Shown piece after piece: positions 31,746 to 40,024 of a stretch of DNA of 52,267 nucleotides (within the stretch, counting starts at the first letter, position 1; each line of letters starts with the position of its first letter). A model generated the notes under the pieces. It saw only the letters and a program-made list of their open reading frames with translations. It ran no database searches and was not told where the DNA came from. The position numbers and the translations under genes are program-made. The stretch spans positions 1-52,267 of IMG/VR virus record IMGVR_UViG_3300032053_000108; one strand, written 5' to 3'. The stretch is from a virus.

Positions 31746-32456
31746 TTAGTAGCCACTTTTCATTACGTTTAGCAATTCTACATTGCAGCCAATAGCTGAG
31801 GCGTAAGCAATGAAATTGTTCATGATGTCTCGCTGAACAGGTCCAGATATTAACTTCATGGGGTCTGTTTGCCCAATAACAATCCACGCCTCTCGCAGTT
31901 GATTGAAGTCGATCCCACCCAGGGTCGATACATCTTTGATTTTCTGCATTAGTTCATGTTGAACTGATTCAAATACAGCCTTGGAATATTTGAACATCTC
32001 GCACGTTCTTGCATCTGTCTGAAGGTAGCGATATTTGTCCTTGGCGATTGAGGCAAAAAGATCGACTGCTTCCTTGGTGTCTTCTGGACTTCCTCCAAAG
32101 AGAAAGCCTCCTGGTTCGCAGCCAATATGGACGATTCGCTGTCCAGTTAGGGCCTTTAGCCTATCCGTTGTCCCAGGTTCTACTGGAGAGGCAATGATGA
32201 ATAGACCGGCATGGCAACATCGCATGGCATCCTCGATTAGCACGGTGTCACAACGGAAGTCCTCAATTTTAGGCTTCTTGGTTAGTCCACAGTTTTTGGT
32301 CAGGGCGGTTTCGCAAATCATTACATAATTGAACCATGTTGGTTCTTCTTTTTCTGCCGCCCAGATATTGAGGGTGCTGACCTCGTGGTGGTCCTTGAAG
32401 AACTGCCACATTCCTTCGCCTGACAGGTTGTCTCCCACGATTAAGATTCTAGCCAT
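31746..32456 (-). CDS. Truncated UDP-sugar dehydrogenase-like protein
   Basis: 236 residues against roughly 430 for UDP-glucose 6-dehydrogenases. Recognisable parts: FIIASPVEPGTTDRLKA (cofactor/substrate segment), IGCEPGGFLFGGSPEDTKEA, and DARTCEMFKYSKAVFESVQH with LGGIDFNQLREAW, the central helical domain. The N-terminal Rossmann motif is reduced to ILIVGDNLSGEG and the C-terminal UDP-binding domain is missing. It may therefore be regulatory or use a smaller substrate. Lies directly between UDP-galactopyranose mutase (overlap 8 bp) and the sulfotransferase-like gene. Confidence 0.65.
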   Translation of the reverse strand: MARILIVGDNLSGEGMWQFFKDHHEVSTLNIWAAEKEEPTWFNYVMICETALTKNCGLTKKPKIEDFRCDTVLIEDAMRCCHAGLFIIASPVEPGTTDRLKALTGQRIVHIGCEPGGFLFGGSPEDTKEAVDLFASIAKDKYRYLQTDARTCEMFKYSKAVFESVQHELMQKIKDVSTLGGIDFNQLREAWIVIGQTDPMKLISGPVQRDIMNNFIAYASAIGCNVELLNVMKSGY

Positions 32457-33582
32457 TGATGATTTTCTCCGCTTTGCTCATTGCTGAGGCTACAGTTTGG
32501 TCGATGTCAAGATATTTGTATTCTCCCAAACGGCCTCCGAATGTTATGTTCTTTATATCTTTTTTGAGATCGAAGTATTTAGAGTACAGTGCCGAATTGA
32601 TCTCGTCTCTTATTGGGTAGTATGGTTCTGGGTGGTCCTTAAAGGAGATCGGGATGTCATAGGAAACTACGGTTGGTTCAGTTGTGTCAATCAGCGGCTC
32701 GTGCTTGGGACCACGCTTATGAAAGTGCTTGTGTTCGATGCTCCGAATGTATGGCACAGACTGGTCAACGTAGTTGAACACAGCGTTCCCCTGAAAGTCG
32801 CCTTGGTGGAGTCTGTGTTCAAATCGGAGCGTATTGTATTCAAGCTCCCCATATTCGTAATTGAAGAATTTATCAATTGGTCCTGTATAAACCAAATGGT
32901 TGGCAAAGTCTTGCCAGTTGTTCTTCATGTCGAAGAAGTCTACTCCTAACTGAACCTCAATGCCGTCCAGCATGTTCTCTACCATTTTGCCGTACCCATC
33001 TTTGGGTATGCCTTGGTATTTTGTAGTGAAGTAGTTCTCTTCATATGTGAAACGAATAGGGAGTCTTTGGATGATTGAGCTTGGGAGTTCTCGTGGCTCT
33101 TTCATCCATTGCTTCTTGGTGTATCCATAGATAAACAGTTCATAGAGTTCACGTCCGATTTTGTCTAACGCCCACTCTTCAAAGTTGCGAGGGTTATCAC
33201 ATACGACACGAACAGAGTTCAGTTTCCTTCTTGCTTGTTCTGGTGTGATGACGCCCCACAGTTGGTGCATCGTCATCATGTTAATTGGAAACGAATAGAC
33301 TCTATCACCAGACAACACCTTGGGCTTGTTGATGAATGGCTCGATCTCCGAGAATTGGCTCAGAAAGTTCCAAATTGCATCGCTTTGCGTATGCAGAATG
33401 TGCGCACCGTATTCTCCGACAATGATGCCATTGTCCCACCGCTTATCGAATGCAGCACCAGCAATGTGTGGCAAACGGTCGATGACTAGGCATTTTTTTC
33501 CAAGATCAGTAGCCTTGCGAGCGAATGTGGCTCCGAAAAATCCTGCGCCCACAATTAAGAAATCATAGCGGTTATTTGGCAT
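32449..33582 (-). CDS. glf: UDP-galactopyranose mutase
   Basis: 377 residues, normal size. FAD motif DFLIVGAGFFGATFARKA at residues 8-25, IAGAAFDKRWDNGIIVGEYG (position of the H-I-G-G-N loop, altered), HILHTQSDAIWNFL, and the Trp/Arg-containing substrate part YTKKQWMKEPRELPSSIIQR. The C-terminus FGGRLGEYKYLDIDQTVASA is typical. Interconverts UDP-galactopyranose and UDP-galactofuranose, so the phage glycan probably contains galactofuranose. Overlaps the downstream dehydrogenase-like gene by 8 bp and the upstream HNH-type gene by 11 bp. Confidence 0.9.
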   Translation of the reverse strand: MPNNRYDFLIVGAGFFGATFARKATDLGKKCLVIDRLPHIAGAAFDKRWDNGIIVGEYGAHILHTQSDAIWNFLSQFSEIEPFINKPKVLSGDRVYSFPINMMTMHQLWGVITPEQARRKLNSVRVVCDNPRNFEEWALDKIGRELYELFIYGYTKKQWMKEPRELPSSIIQRLPIRFTYEENYFTTKYQGIPKDGYGKMVENMLDGIEVQLGVDFFDMKNNWQDFANHLVYTGPIDKFFNYEYGELEYNTLRFEHRLHQGDFQGNAVFNYVDQSVPYIRSIEHKHFHKRGPKHEPLIDTTEPTVVSYDIPISFKDHPEPYYPIRDEINSALYSKYFDLKKDIKNITFGGRLGEYKYLDIDQTVASAMSKAEKIING

Positions 33583-34234
33583 GGTTAGTCACCATCTTGC
33601 AGAGTTCTATGAACTCTTTTTGTGAAAGGGATTGTTTCATCATATTGATTTTTTTGAGTGTCCACTGCACGTTGTCTTTTGTGTATCCTTTGGTCGAGTC
33701 AATGCGATCCAGAGATGCTGTGGTGCGGGTTCTGGTTGGATTGGATTTTTTTCTTCCACAAAAAATTAGCGTTGCGTTTGTGAGAGCGCAGCGTTGCCCT
33801 TGGTCGAGAAAAAGTTGCCAAGCATATTCGACGGTAATTTCAAAGGGAATATTGCGTGCCTTTGCTCCATTTTTCACGTTTGCCCAAAATGTGCCTGTAA
33901 TCTCACCGTAACCTTTTTTGCAGCAGTTGTTACATTTCGTTGATGTGCCTTGCAACAAGTTGCATGACTTAACTGGTTTTTCTACACCGCATTTGCAACG
34001 ACATATCCATGTTGAATGAGATTTGGGATTCTTTCGTAATACTTTCCAATTTCCAAACTGTGTGCCAGTGTAATCCCTAACAGTCCAGTTTTTTCGTCTT
34101 TCAAAACCGGATAGTTGCATTGCTTTGTATATTGAGGATGCTGACCATCCTGTTTCTTTTGCTATTGTTGGTACGCTTTTTCCGAGTAAGATATATTCTC
34201 TTTCAAGGAAAGTTGAGTTAATTTTTACTTTCAT
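33572..34234 (-). CDS. HNH-type endonuclease with zinc ribbon (homing type)
   Basis: 220 residues from ATG 34234; a TTG 57 bases upstream is possible. N-terminal HTH (VPTIAKETGWSASSIYKAMQ), then a zinc ribbon CRCKCGVEKPVKSCNLL and CNNCCKKG, and an HNH-like core GQRCALTNATLIFCG ... TASLDRIDSTKGYTKDNVQW followed by KINMMKQSLSQKEF. This core is found in many phage endonucleases, with the active His/Asn near LDRID. Placed inside the glycan operon upstream of UDP-galactopyranose mutase, consistent with insertion by homing. Confidence 0.8.
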   Translation of the reverse strand: MKVKINSTFLEREYILLGKSVPTIAKETGWSASSIYKAMQLSGFERRKNWTVRDYTGTQFGNWKVLRKNPKSHSTWICRCKCGVEKPVKSCNLLQGTSTKCNNCCKKGYGEITGTFWANVKNGAKARNIPFEITVEYAWQLFLDQGQRCALTNATLIFCGRKKSNPTRTRTTASLDRIDSTKGYTKDNVQWTLKKINMMKQSLSQKEFIELCKMVTNHAK

Positions 34235-34295
34235 GTATTTATATAGAATATGAAAGTCATTCTTCGCAAGATAGTTCTTGCGAAGTGGCAAGATT

Positions 34296-35105
34296 TCATA
34301 GTGATCCTAAATAAGCAGCTAGGAGTGCGTCACAATATCCCTTTTGGGATGACCATCCGTATTTGTAGCAATCTCGGTTGCCTAAAAAGTTTGTAACCCA
34401 AAAGTCGATGTCATTTTCCATGCGATAGCCCCACGCTATTGCAGTATTCTTTCTGGCCGCTGCTCCCCATAATCCTGCCCAGCTATCACAGGAAACAACC
34501 ACATTCGCTCGATACATTGTAAAAGCAATTGCTTCTAATATTGACCATTTGCCACAACGGTTGTCGATGTGAGGTATATATTCATCCTTGACACAGAGAT
34601 GAATGGGATCATCTGCCGCACCAACCATTATGATTTGATACCCTTTGTTAATCAGTGTTCGTAAGCACCTGTCCCAGACAGGAATGTAATCATCCAGGTG
34701 GTCTTTCGGCTTCATTCTCAAGCTGATTGGCTGAAATACAGCGATCTTGTCCCCAGGTGCGTTTGGCGTCAAATCTCTGAGGTCTACCCATTCACGGATG
34801 TCGTTGTAGTCTCGACCCATCATTGGATGTTCGATATTTGTGTTGTATTTTTTGCTGAACTTGAATGTCTCTTCGTCGCCGTGTTCGACATCCATAACCA
34901 CTTCCTTGATGAAATTGGTTCGCCGCCAGATTTCATGTACGATTGGGTTGCTGGGGATATTGATGCCATTGGCAATCAAGAATGGCGTTGTGTGAATAAT
35001 CGCCTTTTCGTGATTGCTAGTGGCCAAAGCAATGTGCTGGCGACACAGATTTAGGGCCGTGTCGCCAATGGCTCCAGATTCAGCGTAAATATGCAGGTCT
35101 GACAT
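34296..35105 (-). CDS. GT9-like glycosyltransferase
   Basis: 269 residues. Begins DLHIYAESGAIGDTALNLCR (phosphate-binding loop, GxxGD), with KIAVFQPISLRMKPKDHLDD and YQIIMVGAADDPIHL in the C-domain, and ANVVVSCDSWAGLWGAAARK matching the D-S/T-x-x-x-H-like motif of heptosyltransferases (His replaced). Third GT9-like protein of the window. Divergent from the next gene with 14 bp between starts. Confidence 0.7.
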   Translation of the reverse strand: MSDLHIYAESGAIGDTALNLCRQHIALATSNHEKAIIHTTPFLIANGINIPSNPIVHEIWRRTNFIKEVVMDVEHGDEETFKFSKKYNTNIEHPMMGRDYNDIREWVDLRDLTPNAPGDKIAVFQPISLRMKPKDHLDDYIPVWDRCLRTLINKGYQIIMVGAADDPIHLCVKDEYIPHIDNRCGKWSILEAIAFTMYRANVVVSCDSWAGLWGAAARKNTAIAWGYRMENDIDFWVTNFLGNRDCYKYGWSSQKGYCDALLAAYLGSL

Positions 35106-35119
35106 AACTCTATTACAGT

Positions 35120-35749
35120 ATGAAAAAGACTGATCTTCAGTGGCTTACTGCCATTATGAATTCCGAACTGGACGCTGGCACGATCAGCGGTCGAGTGATA
35201 TTGGATCGCTTGCGATTGATTGACGAAGACTCTCGTAAGACGGCTCCGTATCTCGATCACCGATATGCACCCTTTTACTATCATCTCGGCAAGCATGTGG
35301 AGCCTCTATCCGTAATGGAAGTAGGCTTTAGCCTTGGCTTGCTGAGTGCCAGCTTCTTAACATCATGTAAGTCAGCTAAGAGATTTTTTGGCTACAAAGA
35401 AAACAGTTCTGATTTCACTCCTATCCGAATCGGTAAGGCAAATATCAACCTCAGATTCAAGGGCGAGGCAAAGTTTTACATTGGAAGTGTTTACGATCAG
35501 GAATTTATCGACATATTTTCACCAAATCCGTGGGATTTAGTCATACTTAATGATGAGACGGTCTACGACAAACATCTGGAATATCTGGATGCCGTATGGC
35601 CCCAAGTCAGCGAACACGGTCTTATAGTTGCCGAATATATCGACCGACACATTCCTGCCAGGGACGCTTTTTTTGCTTTCTGTGAGAGTAAGAACCGAAA
35701 GCCAGTGGTGTTTGAGACAAGATACGGGACCGGCTTACTCCAAAAATGA
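35120..35749 (+). CDS. Class I methyltransferase-like protein
   Basis: 209 residues. LSVMEVGFSLGLLSASFLTS (about 59-78) is motif I with Gly-x-x-x-Gly; FYIGSVYDQEFIDIF and WDLVILNDETVYDKHLEYLD follow as motifs II and III of the Methyltransf_24 type. Acts on a small molecule or sugar by analogy. Overlaps the capsid gene start region by an ATGA at 35746, but the ribosome site favours a start 15 bases later for the capsid protein. Confidence 0.6.
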   Translation: MKKTDLQWLTAIMNSELDAGTISGRVILDRLRLIDEDSRKTAPYLDHRYAPFYYHLGKHVEPLSVMEVGFSLGLLSASFLTSCKSAKRFFGYKENSSDFTPIRIGKANINLRFKGEAKFYIGSVYDQEFIDIFSPNPWDLVILNDETVYDKHLEYLDAVWPQVSEHGLIVAEYIDRHIPARDAFFAFCESKNRKPVVFETRYGTGLLQK

Positions 35750-35760
35750 AAGGTGATTTA

Positions 35761-36921
35761 ATGAAAATGAATAAGGATGAGTTGAGAGAATATTTGAACA
35801 AGGACATTGAAAGTCTTCGTTCCCTGAATTTCAGTGAGCCGTATATCAAGTCGGTATCTGAAAATACAAGCAAATGGGCAGGCACGGGCTTATTGGGCGG
35901 GATTAACGATCCGCATATTGGCCGCAACGTCGCAACCCTTTTGGAAAACCAAAGGTTATTCAACGAGCAGTGGCCGGGAAACGGTGCCTCATTGATCCCA
36001 GAAGGAGCAGAAACCGATATTCCAATGGAACATTGGGCCAGCCAGTGGAAGCGTATCAGTATCCCTGTGATGCGACGTGTATTTGGTGAGAATTTTATTG
36101 GTCATCATATTGTGTCTGTTCAGGCCATGAAAAGCAGTCAAGAGAATACTTATTTGATCGGCTTTGATGGTCGCACTATGTCTGGAATGACCGAGGCGAA
36201 TACTCGTCGTCTTTCTGTTTCTTGGGAGCCGCCCATCTGGAAATACTCAGAAGACGGCAGTGTGAAATGGGTTGAGTTTCGTGGTGAAAAATTCATGTCG
36301 GGACTGGATGGAGAAGCAGAAGCGACTGCAATGTTCTCTGAGGCCGTTTGTCAAGATTTTAGTCGAGAGATCATTCGAGACTTAGCCTTAAACGCTGGCA
36401 AGTTAGCCGTTTACGAATACAAGGACGAGAATCATCTTTTGTCGCTTGTTGAAGGAATGAGTGCTTATATTGCCGCCAAGTGTTATAACCGGGAGGCCAC
36501 TTGGGTTGTAACGAGTCCTACGATTGTGAAGCTGTTGGGAGAATATATCGAACCGGCTACAGATCAGTGGAACAACATCGTAAATATCAATGCCCAGAGG
36601 AATGGCGTCAACAAAGTTGGGGTGTTGAATAAAAAATGGCAACTGTTCGAGGATTCTACAGCACCAGCGGGAAATATACTGTTGGGGCTTAAAGACCATC
36701 GAAATCATTATTTTTCAGGATATGTATTTGCCCCGTTTTTGCCAGTTAATCCTACTCCATCTTGGAGAACTGATGAACAAGAGCAAACTGGACAAGTATT
36801 GGCCCGCTACGGGAAGCGGCTCACCAATCCTGGCTTTTACGGCACGATCAAGATTGAGAACTTGCCAGAAGCCACTCCCTTAGAGAAACCAGAACCGGAA
36901 GAGGCCGAAAGCGAGGAATAA
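35761..36921 (+). CDS. gp23-like major capsid (HK97-fold) protein
   Basis: 386 residues from ATG 35761, which has AAAGGTGA at good distance; ATG 35746 is the alternative. Matches the T4 gp23/gp24 family in order: VATLLENQRLFNEQWPG near residue 65, IPVMRRVFGENFIGHHIVSV, QAMKSSQENTYLIGFDG, EATWVVTSPTIVKLLGEYI, VGVLNKKWQLFED, and the end YVFAPFLPVNPTPSWRTDEQ with LARYGKRLTNPGFYG. Shorter than T4 gp23 (521 residues). It could be the major capsid protein or a vertex (gp24-type) protein. The acidic tail (EEAESEE) is unusual. It lies beside the glycan locus, so it is a plausible glycan acceptor. Confidence 0.7.
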   Translation: MKMNKDELREYLNKDIESLRSLNFSEPYIKSVSENTSKWAGTGLLGGINDPHIGRNVATLLENQRLFNEQWPGNGASLIPEGAETDIPMEHWASQWKRISIPVMRRVFGENFIGHHIVSVQAMKSSQENTYLIGFDGRTMSGMTEANTRRLSVSWEPPIWKYSEDGSVKWVEFRGEKFMSGLDGEAEATAMFSEAVCQDFSREIIRDLALNAGKLAVYEYKDENHLLSLVEGMSAYIAAKCYNREATWVVTSPTIVKLLGEYIEPATDQWNNIVNINAQRNGVNKVGVLNKKWQLFEDSTAPAGNILLGLKDHRNHYFSGYVFAPFLPVNPTPSWRTDEQEQTGQVLARYGKRLTNPGFYGTIKIENLPEATPLEKPEPEEAESEE

Positions 36922-37454
36922 TGGGACAAATATATGGAATCAAACATTTGTTGTCTGGAAAGATATACATCGGAAGCACAACTAAGCCAAAGTCAAGGAA
37001 AAAACAACATTTTAGTGATTTGAGAAAAAATCGTCATTGCAATAAACATTTGCAGCGAGCTTTTAACAAATACGGGGAAGGTGCATTTCAATGGTTGGTG
37101 ATAGAAACCACCACTGAAGATTTGGCATTTAGAGAGAAATACTGGATAGATTATTTTTATTCTGATGATGGCATACATGGTTATAACGGAACAAATCAAC
37201 CATACGCTCCAATGCGTGGCAAGACTTTTTCCGAAAAAACAATTGCGATGTTCAAAGACGGCAGAAGAAAAGGATCAAAGCACCCCAATGCTAAAATAGA
37301 TGAAAATGTAGTAAAGTCTATTTTTTCATTAAGAGAAAAAGGACTTACTCAAAAAGAGATTGGACTTCAATTGAGCATACACAATTCAAATGTAAGTTTG
37401 ATATTAAATGGCAAGGCGTGGAATCATGTAAAGGGGGTGAATTGTGGGATTTGA
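36921..37454 (+). CDS. GIY-YIG homing endonuclease (Seg-like)
   Basis: 177 residues, starting in a TAATG overlap with the capsid gene. N-terminal catalytic domain: QIYGIKHLLSGKIYIGSTTK, with the GIY/YIG strands as IYG and YIG, then Arg/His and Glu (FREKYWIDYF) of the active site. NUMOD3-like piece GKTFSEKTIAMFKDG, and a C-terminal HTH LTQKEIGLQLSIHNSNVSLI. In T4 the segD gene occupies the analogous place between genes 23 and 24, an interesting parallel. Confidence 0.85.
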   Translation: MGQIYGIKHLLSGKIYIGSTTKPKSRKKQHFSDLRKNRHCNKHLQRAFNKYGEGAFQWLVIETTTEDLAFREKYWIDYFYSDDGIHGYNGTNQPYAPMRGKTFSEKTIAMFKDGRRKGSKHPNAKIDENVVKSIFSLREKGLTQKEIGLQLSIHNSNVSLILNGKAWNHVKGVNCGI

Positions 37455-38196
37455 ATGTACTTACCATTACCACGAACGAGTTGAGGGCGACTACAACAAG
37501 GAGGAAACTAAGTCCTTCAAGAAGAAAGTCGGCGACCCGTTCGATGATGTATCATTGGAAAAGTTGGCTGGCGCTGTCATGGCCCAGCTTGCTCGTCGTG
37601 ACGTTTGGATTGTCGATGTGGAGGTCTTTGAGTTATCTAAGAAGCCTGTCAGCTTCAAAGAGTCCAAAGGCGGGATCATCTTAAAGAACAAGAAGTTTAA
37701 CTTCGATGGTGGTGGCGAGGACGCATCCACCGTTATTGTTCAGGATATGGTTCAAGCACCACCGCCAGTTCAATATGTTCAACCTGCCAGCAATGGACAG
37801 CATGTGAATATTCAAGGGCAGGCACCGCCAAACCCCTCCAGGGGAGTGCATCCTCACGAACAGGGGCAACCTCGTCGCCCGATAGACTGGATGGTATTTT
37901 CGCCGGAGCTTCCGCAGATGGCAGAAGTGAAGCAGAAGAACCTCCGATTCACTCCCGAAAAGAAATATCCAGTATTCGAGAAGCGAGAAGGCGTTGGTGG
38001 GGAAGTCTTTGTCATGATCGACGATACCGGACGGGAACAGTTGGTTTCCGACAAGTATTTTGTCCCAGGAAATATTCAGTTGATGGCCGATAGAGAGCTT
38101 GGCTTCTCTCAGAACCAACAACAGCGTGATGGTGGGAAGCTATATTGGGGTGGTGCAAACCAAGAACCTGATATGCCAGAAATCAGACGCCGATAA
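37444..38196 (+). CDS. Hypothetical protein with Pro/Gln-rich linker
   Basis: 250 residues; GTG start with AAAGGGGG upstream, inside the end of the GIY-YIG gene. The N-terminal domain (FECTYHYHERVEGDY to KNKKFNFDG) is alpha/beta; residues 100-140 are a Pro/Gln-rich linker (VQAPPPVQYVQPASNGQHV); the C-terminal domain contains FTPEKKYPVFEKREG and EQLVSDKYFVPGN. Not recognised. Possibly a virion or DNA-processing protein because it sits between the capsid and SSB genes. A terminator follows. Confidence 0.65.
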   Translation: MGFECTYHYHERVEGDYNKEETKSFKKKVGDPFDDVSLEKLAGAVMAQLARRDVWIVDVEVFELSKKPVSFKESKGGIILKNKKFNFDGGGEDASTVIVQDMVQAPPPVQYVQPASNGQHVNIQGQAPPNPSRGVHPHEQGQPRRPIDWMVFSPELPQMAEVKQKNLRFTPEKKYPVFEKREGVGGEVFVMIDDTGREQLVSDKYFVPGNIQLMADRELGFSQNQQQRDGGKLYWGGANQEPDMPEIRRR

Positions 38197-38204
38197 ACAA
38201 AAAC

Positions 38205-38231
38205 AAAAGCCCGGAGCAATCCGGGCTTTTT
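38205..38231 (+). terminator. Rho-independent terminator
   Basis: AAAGCCCGG (38206-38214) pairs with CCGGGCTTT (38221-38229), loop AGCAAT, then TTTT. Ends the transcript of the capsid to 37444-38196 genes, so the following coiled-coil and SSB genes need their own promoter. Confidence 0.85.
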
Positions 38232-38284
38232 CTATTTATCGAACTCCATTATCCTCGTATACTTCAAATATCTCGGAGGGAAAT

Positions 38285-38812
38285 ATGGCTACTCAAAAAC
38301 AAAAAGAAAAGAAGAAGAAGGATCGTGAACGAGTTGCCAAGGCACGGGTCTTGGTACGTCGTGAAGCTCTGCGTAAGGAGCGAAAGGCTGAAAAGGAAGA
38401 ACAGCGTAAGTTCGAGGAAGCTCAAGAGATTATGCACGGCAAGATGTTGCCGATCATCAATAATCCAGCAGTTGTTGCCCAGCGTGAAGCGGCTCATGCG
38501 AGAGCCGTATCAGATAAGCTGAAGCAAAACCTGGAGATATTGGAAGCTCTTGAACGTGAATATGAAGCCGAGCAATTTGCCCGTGCGGAAATGAACGATA
38601 AGCTCGAATCTGAAGGGCATAAGACAATGCGTGAGAAGATGGACGCATTGCACCAAAAGGCCCTGGCTATGACAGGCAAGGCAGAAGCATTAGCTCAAGC
38701 CGAGGAAGAATATGTTGCACAGCATAGTGGAACGGAATGTGTTGGACACCAAAATATTGAAGAAGAAATTGTTGTAGAGCCGACTATTTCGATTTCTTCG
38801 CAAGAAAAATAA
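38285..38812 (+). CDS. Highly charged coiled-coil protein
   Basis: 175 residues; ATG preceded by GGAGGG. Almost wholly helical with Lys/Glu/Arg/Ala repeats (KEKKKKDRERVAKARVLVRR, ALRKERKAEKEEQRKFEEAQ, LEILEALEREYEAEQFA). Looks like a long coiled coil with a basic start and acidic end; no enzyme motif. Could be scaffold, chaperone or head-core-like. The frame continues for 37 more codons after the stop (to 38926), see findings. Confidence 0.65.
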   Translation: MATQKQKEKKKKDRERVAKARVLVRREALRKERKAEKEEQRKFEEAQEIMHGKMLPIINNPAVVAQREAAHARAVSDKLKQNLEILEALEREYEAEQFARAEMNDKLESEGHKTMREKMDALHQKALAMTGKAEALAQAEEEYVAQHSGTECVGHQNIEEEIVVEPTISISSQEK

Positions 38813-38911
38813 AAAACAACTAAAGCTATTGAGTCTCCCGCCGATATAGCTTACAACATCACTCAACGAACGCCGACGACTGTTACTGTGACTTTCCAAG
38901 ACGTTCAGAAT

Positions 38912-38930
38912 TGTGTCTGTCAATGACACA
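38912..38930 (+). promoter_or_regulatory. Leader hairpin before the SSB gene
   Basis: TGTGTC-TGTCAAT-GACACA: 6-bp stem and 7-nt loop, ending 28 nt before the GTG start. Compared with the polymerase and recombinase hairpins, the fourth stem pair is changed on both sides (C-G to T-A), a compensatory change that argues for selection on RNA structure; the loop keeps T-x-T-C-A-x-T. Confidence 0.6.
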
Positions 38931-38958
38931 GCACTATTAAATGACTAAGGAGCTAACT

Positions 38959-39954
38959 GTGGCGAACACTGAATATGAAGGACTTGATCTATCGGAGATG
39001 CAACACGAATACGAGCGAGTCAATACCGAGCCGGGTTCTTTCGGCGGCGATGACTTCCTTGAAAAATTTGTGCGTCTCCCGGAGCGTGACGGATTTACGA
39101 TTATGCGTATCCTGCCTCGCAAGAAGGGTGGCAAGCATTATTGTGCAACCCGTGTTCACACGCTTTCCAACCCCACCACCAAGAAGAAGAGAACCTATCA
39201 CTGCCCGAAGGTTCTCGTGCAGACGGATAAAGGCCCTCGTTGGCAGGGCGAATGTATCATCTGTAAGTATTACGGTGATCTCTGGCAGAAGTCTGAGTCC
39301 TTGAGCGGTAAGGCTCAACAAGACTTGCAGAATCAGGCACGGGCCATCAAGCCAGTCGAACGGTATTACTACAACGTAATCGTTCGTGCAGAAAAAGACT
39401 TCAAGACTGGCGAAAACAAGAAGAACGTCGGACCCAAGATTTACTCTTGCGGCAAGACGGTTCACGCCAAGATTGTTCGTGCTATCGTCGGCGACGAAAC
39501 CGCAGGCGAAAAGGGCTTGGGCGACATCACTCACCCAATGACTGGTCGGGATTTCCGAGTGGTCAAGAAGGTTGTCAAGGGCGGTGGTGGTGCTGAATAT
39601 CCTAACTACGATAACTCGAAGTTCGAGGATGTGGCTCCTGCTGGTTCGCCGGATGAATTGTCTACCTGGATTGAAAACCTTAACGATCTTCAGGCGCTTC
39701 GGGCCATCAAGTCCGAAGATGAATTGAAGCACGCTCTCCGTGTCCACTTGGGCATGGTCAAAGAGGGTGAATCTCAAGACGATGACCTGAACGAATTCCG
39801 CAATGCTGGTCACACGGCTTCATCGCCTTCGACCGCATCGGAATCTGTTCGTGAGGAATTGACTGTTAGCAGCACTCCTGCCGCTTCTGAAGGCAAGAGC
39901 GGAGAAGAGATTCTCGCTGACGACGATTTCATGAAAGAACTCGAAGGCATGTAA
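38959..39954 (+). CDS. gp32-like single-stranded DNA-binding protein
   Basis: 331 residues from GTG 38959, which has a perfect AAGGAG 6 nt upstream; the upstream ATG at 38941 lies before that site and has none of its own. Zinc-binding OB-fold of T4 gp32 type: IMRILPRKKGGKHYCATRVH, YHCPKVLV, WQGECIICKYYGDLWQK, giving a His/Cys set with C-x2-C. Then GERYYYNVIV-like strand (PVERYYYNVIVRAEKDF) and a C-terminal acidic tail with DDDFMKELEGM, the part that binds partner proteins in gp32. Coats ssDNA in replication and recombination with the UvsX-like protein. Hairpin in its leader may be an autogenous control site. Confidence 0.85.
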   Translation: MANTEYEGLDLSEMQHEYERVNTEPGSFGGDDFLEKFVRLPERDGFTIMRILPRKKGGKHYCATRVHTLSNPTTKKKRTYHCPKVLVQTDKGPRWQGECIICKYYGDLWQKSESLSGKAQQDLQNQARAIKPVERYYYNVIVRAEKDFKTGENKKNVGPKIYSCGKTVHAKIVRAIVGDETAGEKGLGDITHPMTGRDFRVVKKVVKGGGGAEYPNYDNSKFEDVAPAGSPDELSTWIENLNDLQALRAIKSEDELKHALRVHLGMVKEGESQDDDLNEFRNAGHTASSPSTASESVREELTVSSTPAASEGKSGEEILADDDFMKELEGM

Positions 39955-39970
39955 CCTTCTGTTCCACTAG

Positions 39971-40006
39971 GCCATCCAGGGCCTCAAAACCCTGGATGGC
40001 TTTTTT
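39971..40006 (+). terminator. Rho-independent terminator
   Basis: GCCATCCAGGG (39971-39981) pairs with CCCTGGATGGC (39990-40000), loop CCTCAAAA, followed by six T. Separates the SSB and recombinase transcripts. Confidence 0.9.
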
Positions 40007-40024
40007 CTTGAGTTTTCAATAAAT

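Noticed and set aside
33572-34291. TTG 34291 start of the HNH-type gene
   Set aside because: No ribosome site; ATG 34234 gives a normal N-terminus, although its leader is also weak.
6416-38240. NATAAATA boxes like T4 late promoters (6416, 11146, 11758, 13862, 15019, 34236, 38233)
   Set aside because: ATAAATA is expected about this often by chance in both strands of an AT-rich 52-kb window, and several are not before late-type genes (one is 1 nt from a start codon).
38941-38958. ATG 38941 as start of the SSB gene
   Set aside because: It has no ribosome site; AAGGAG lies between it and GTG 38959 at ideal spacing.
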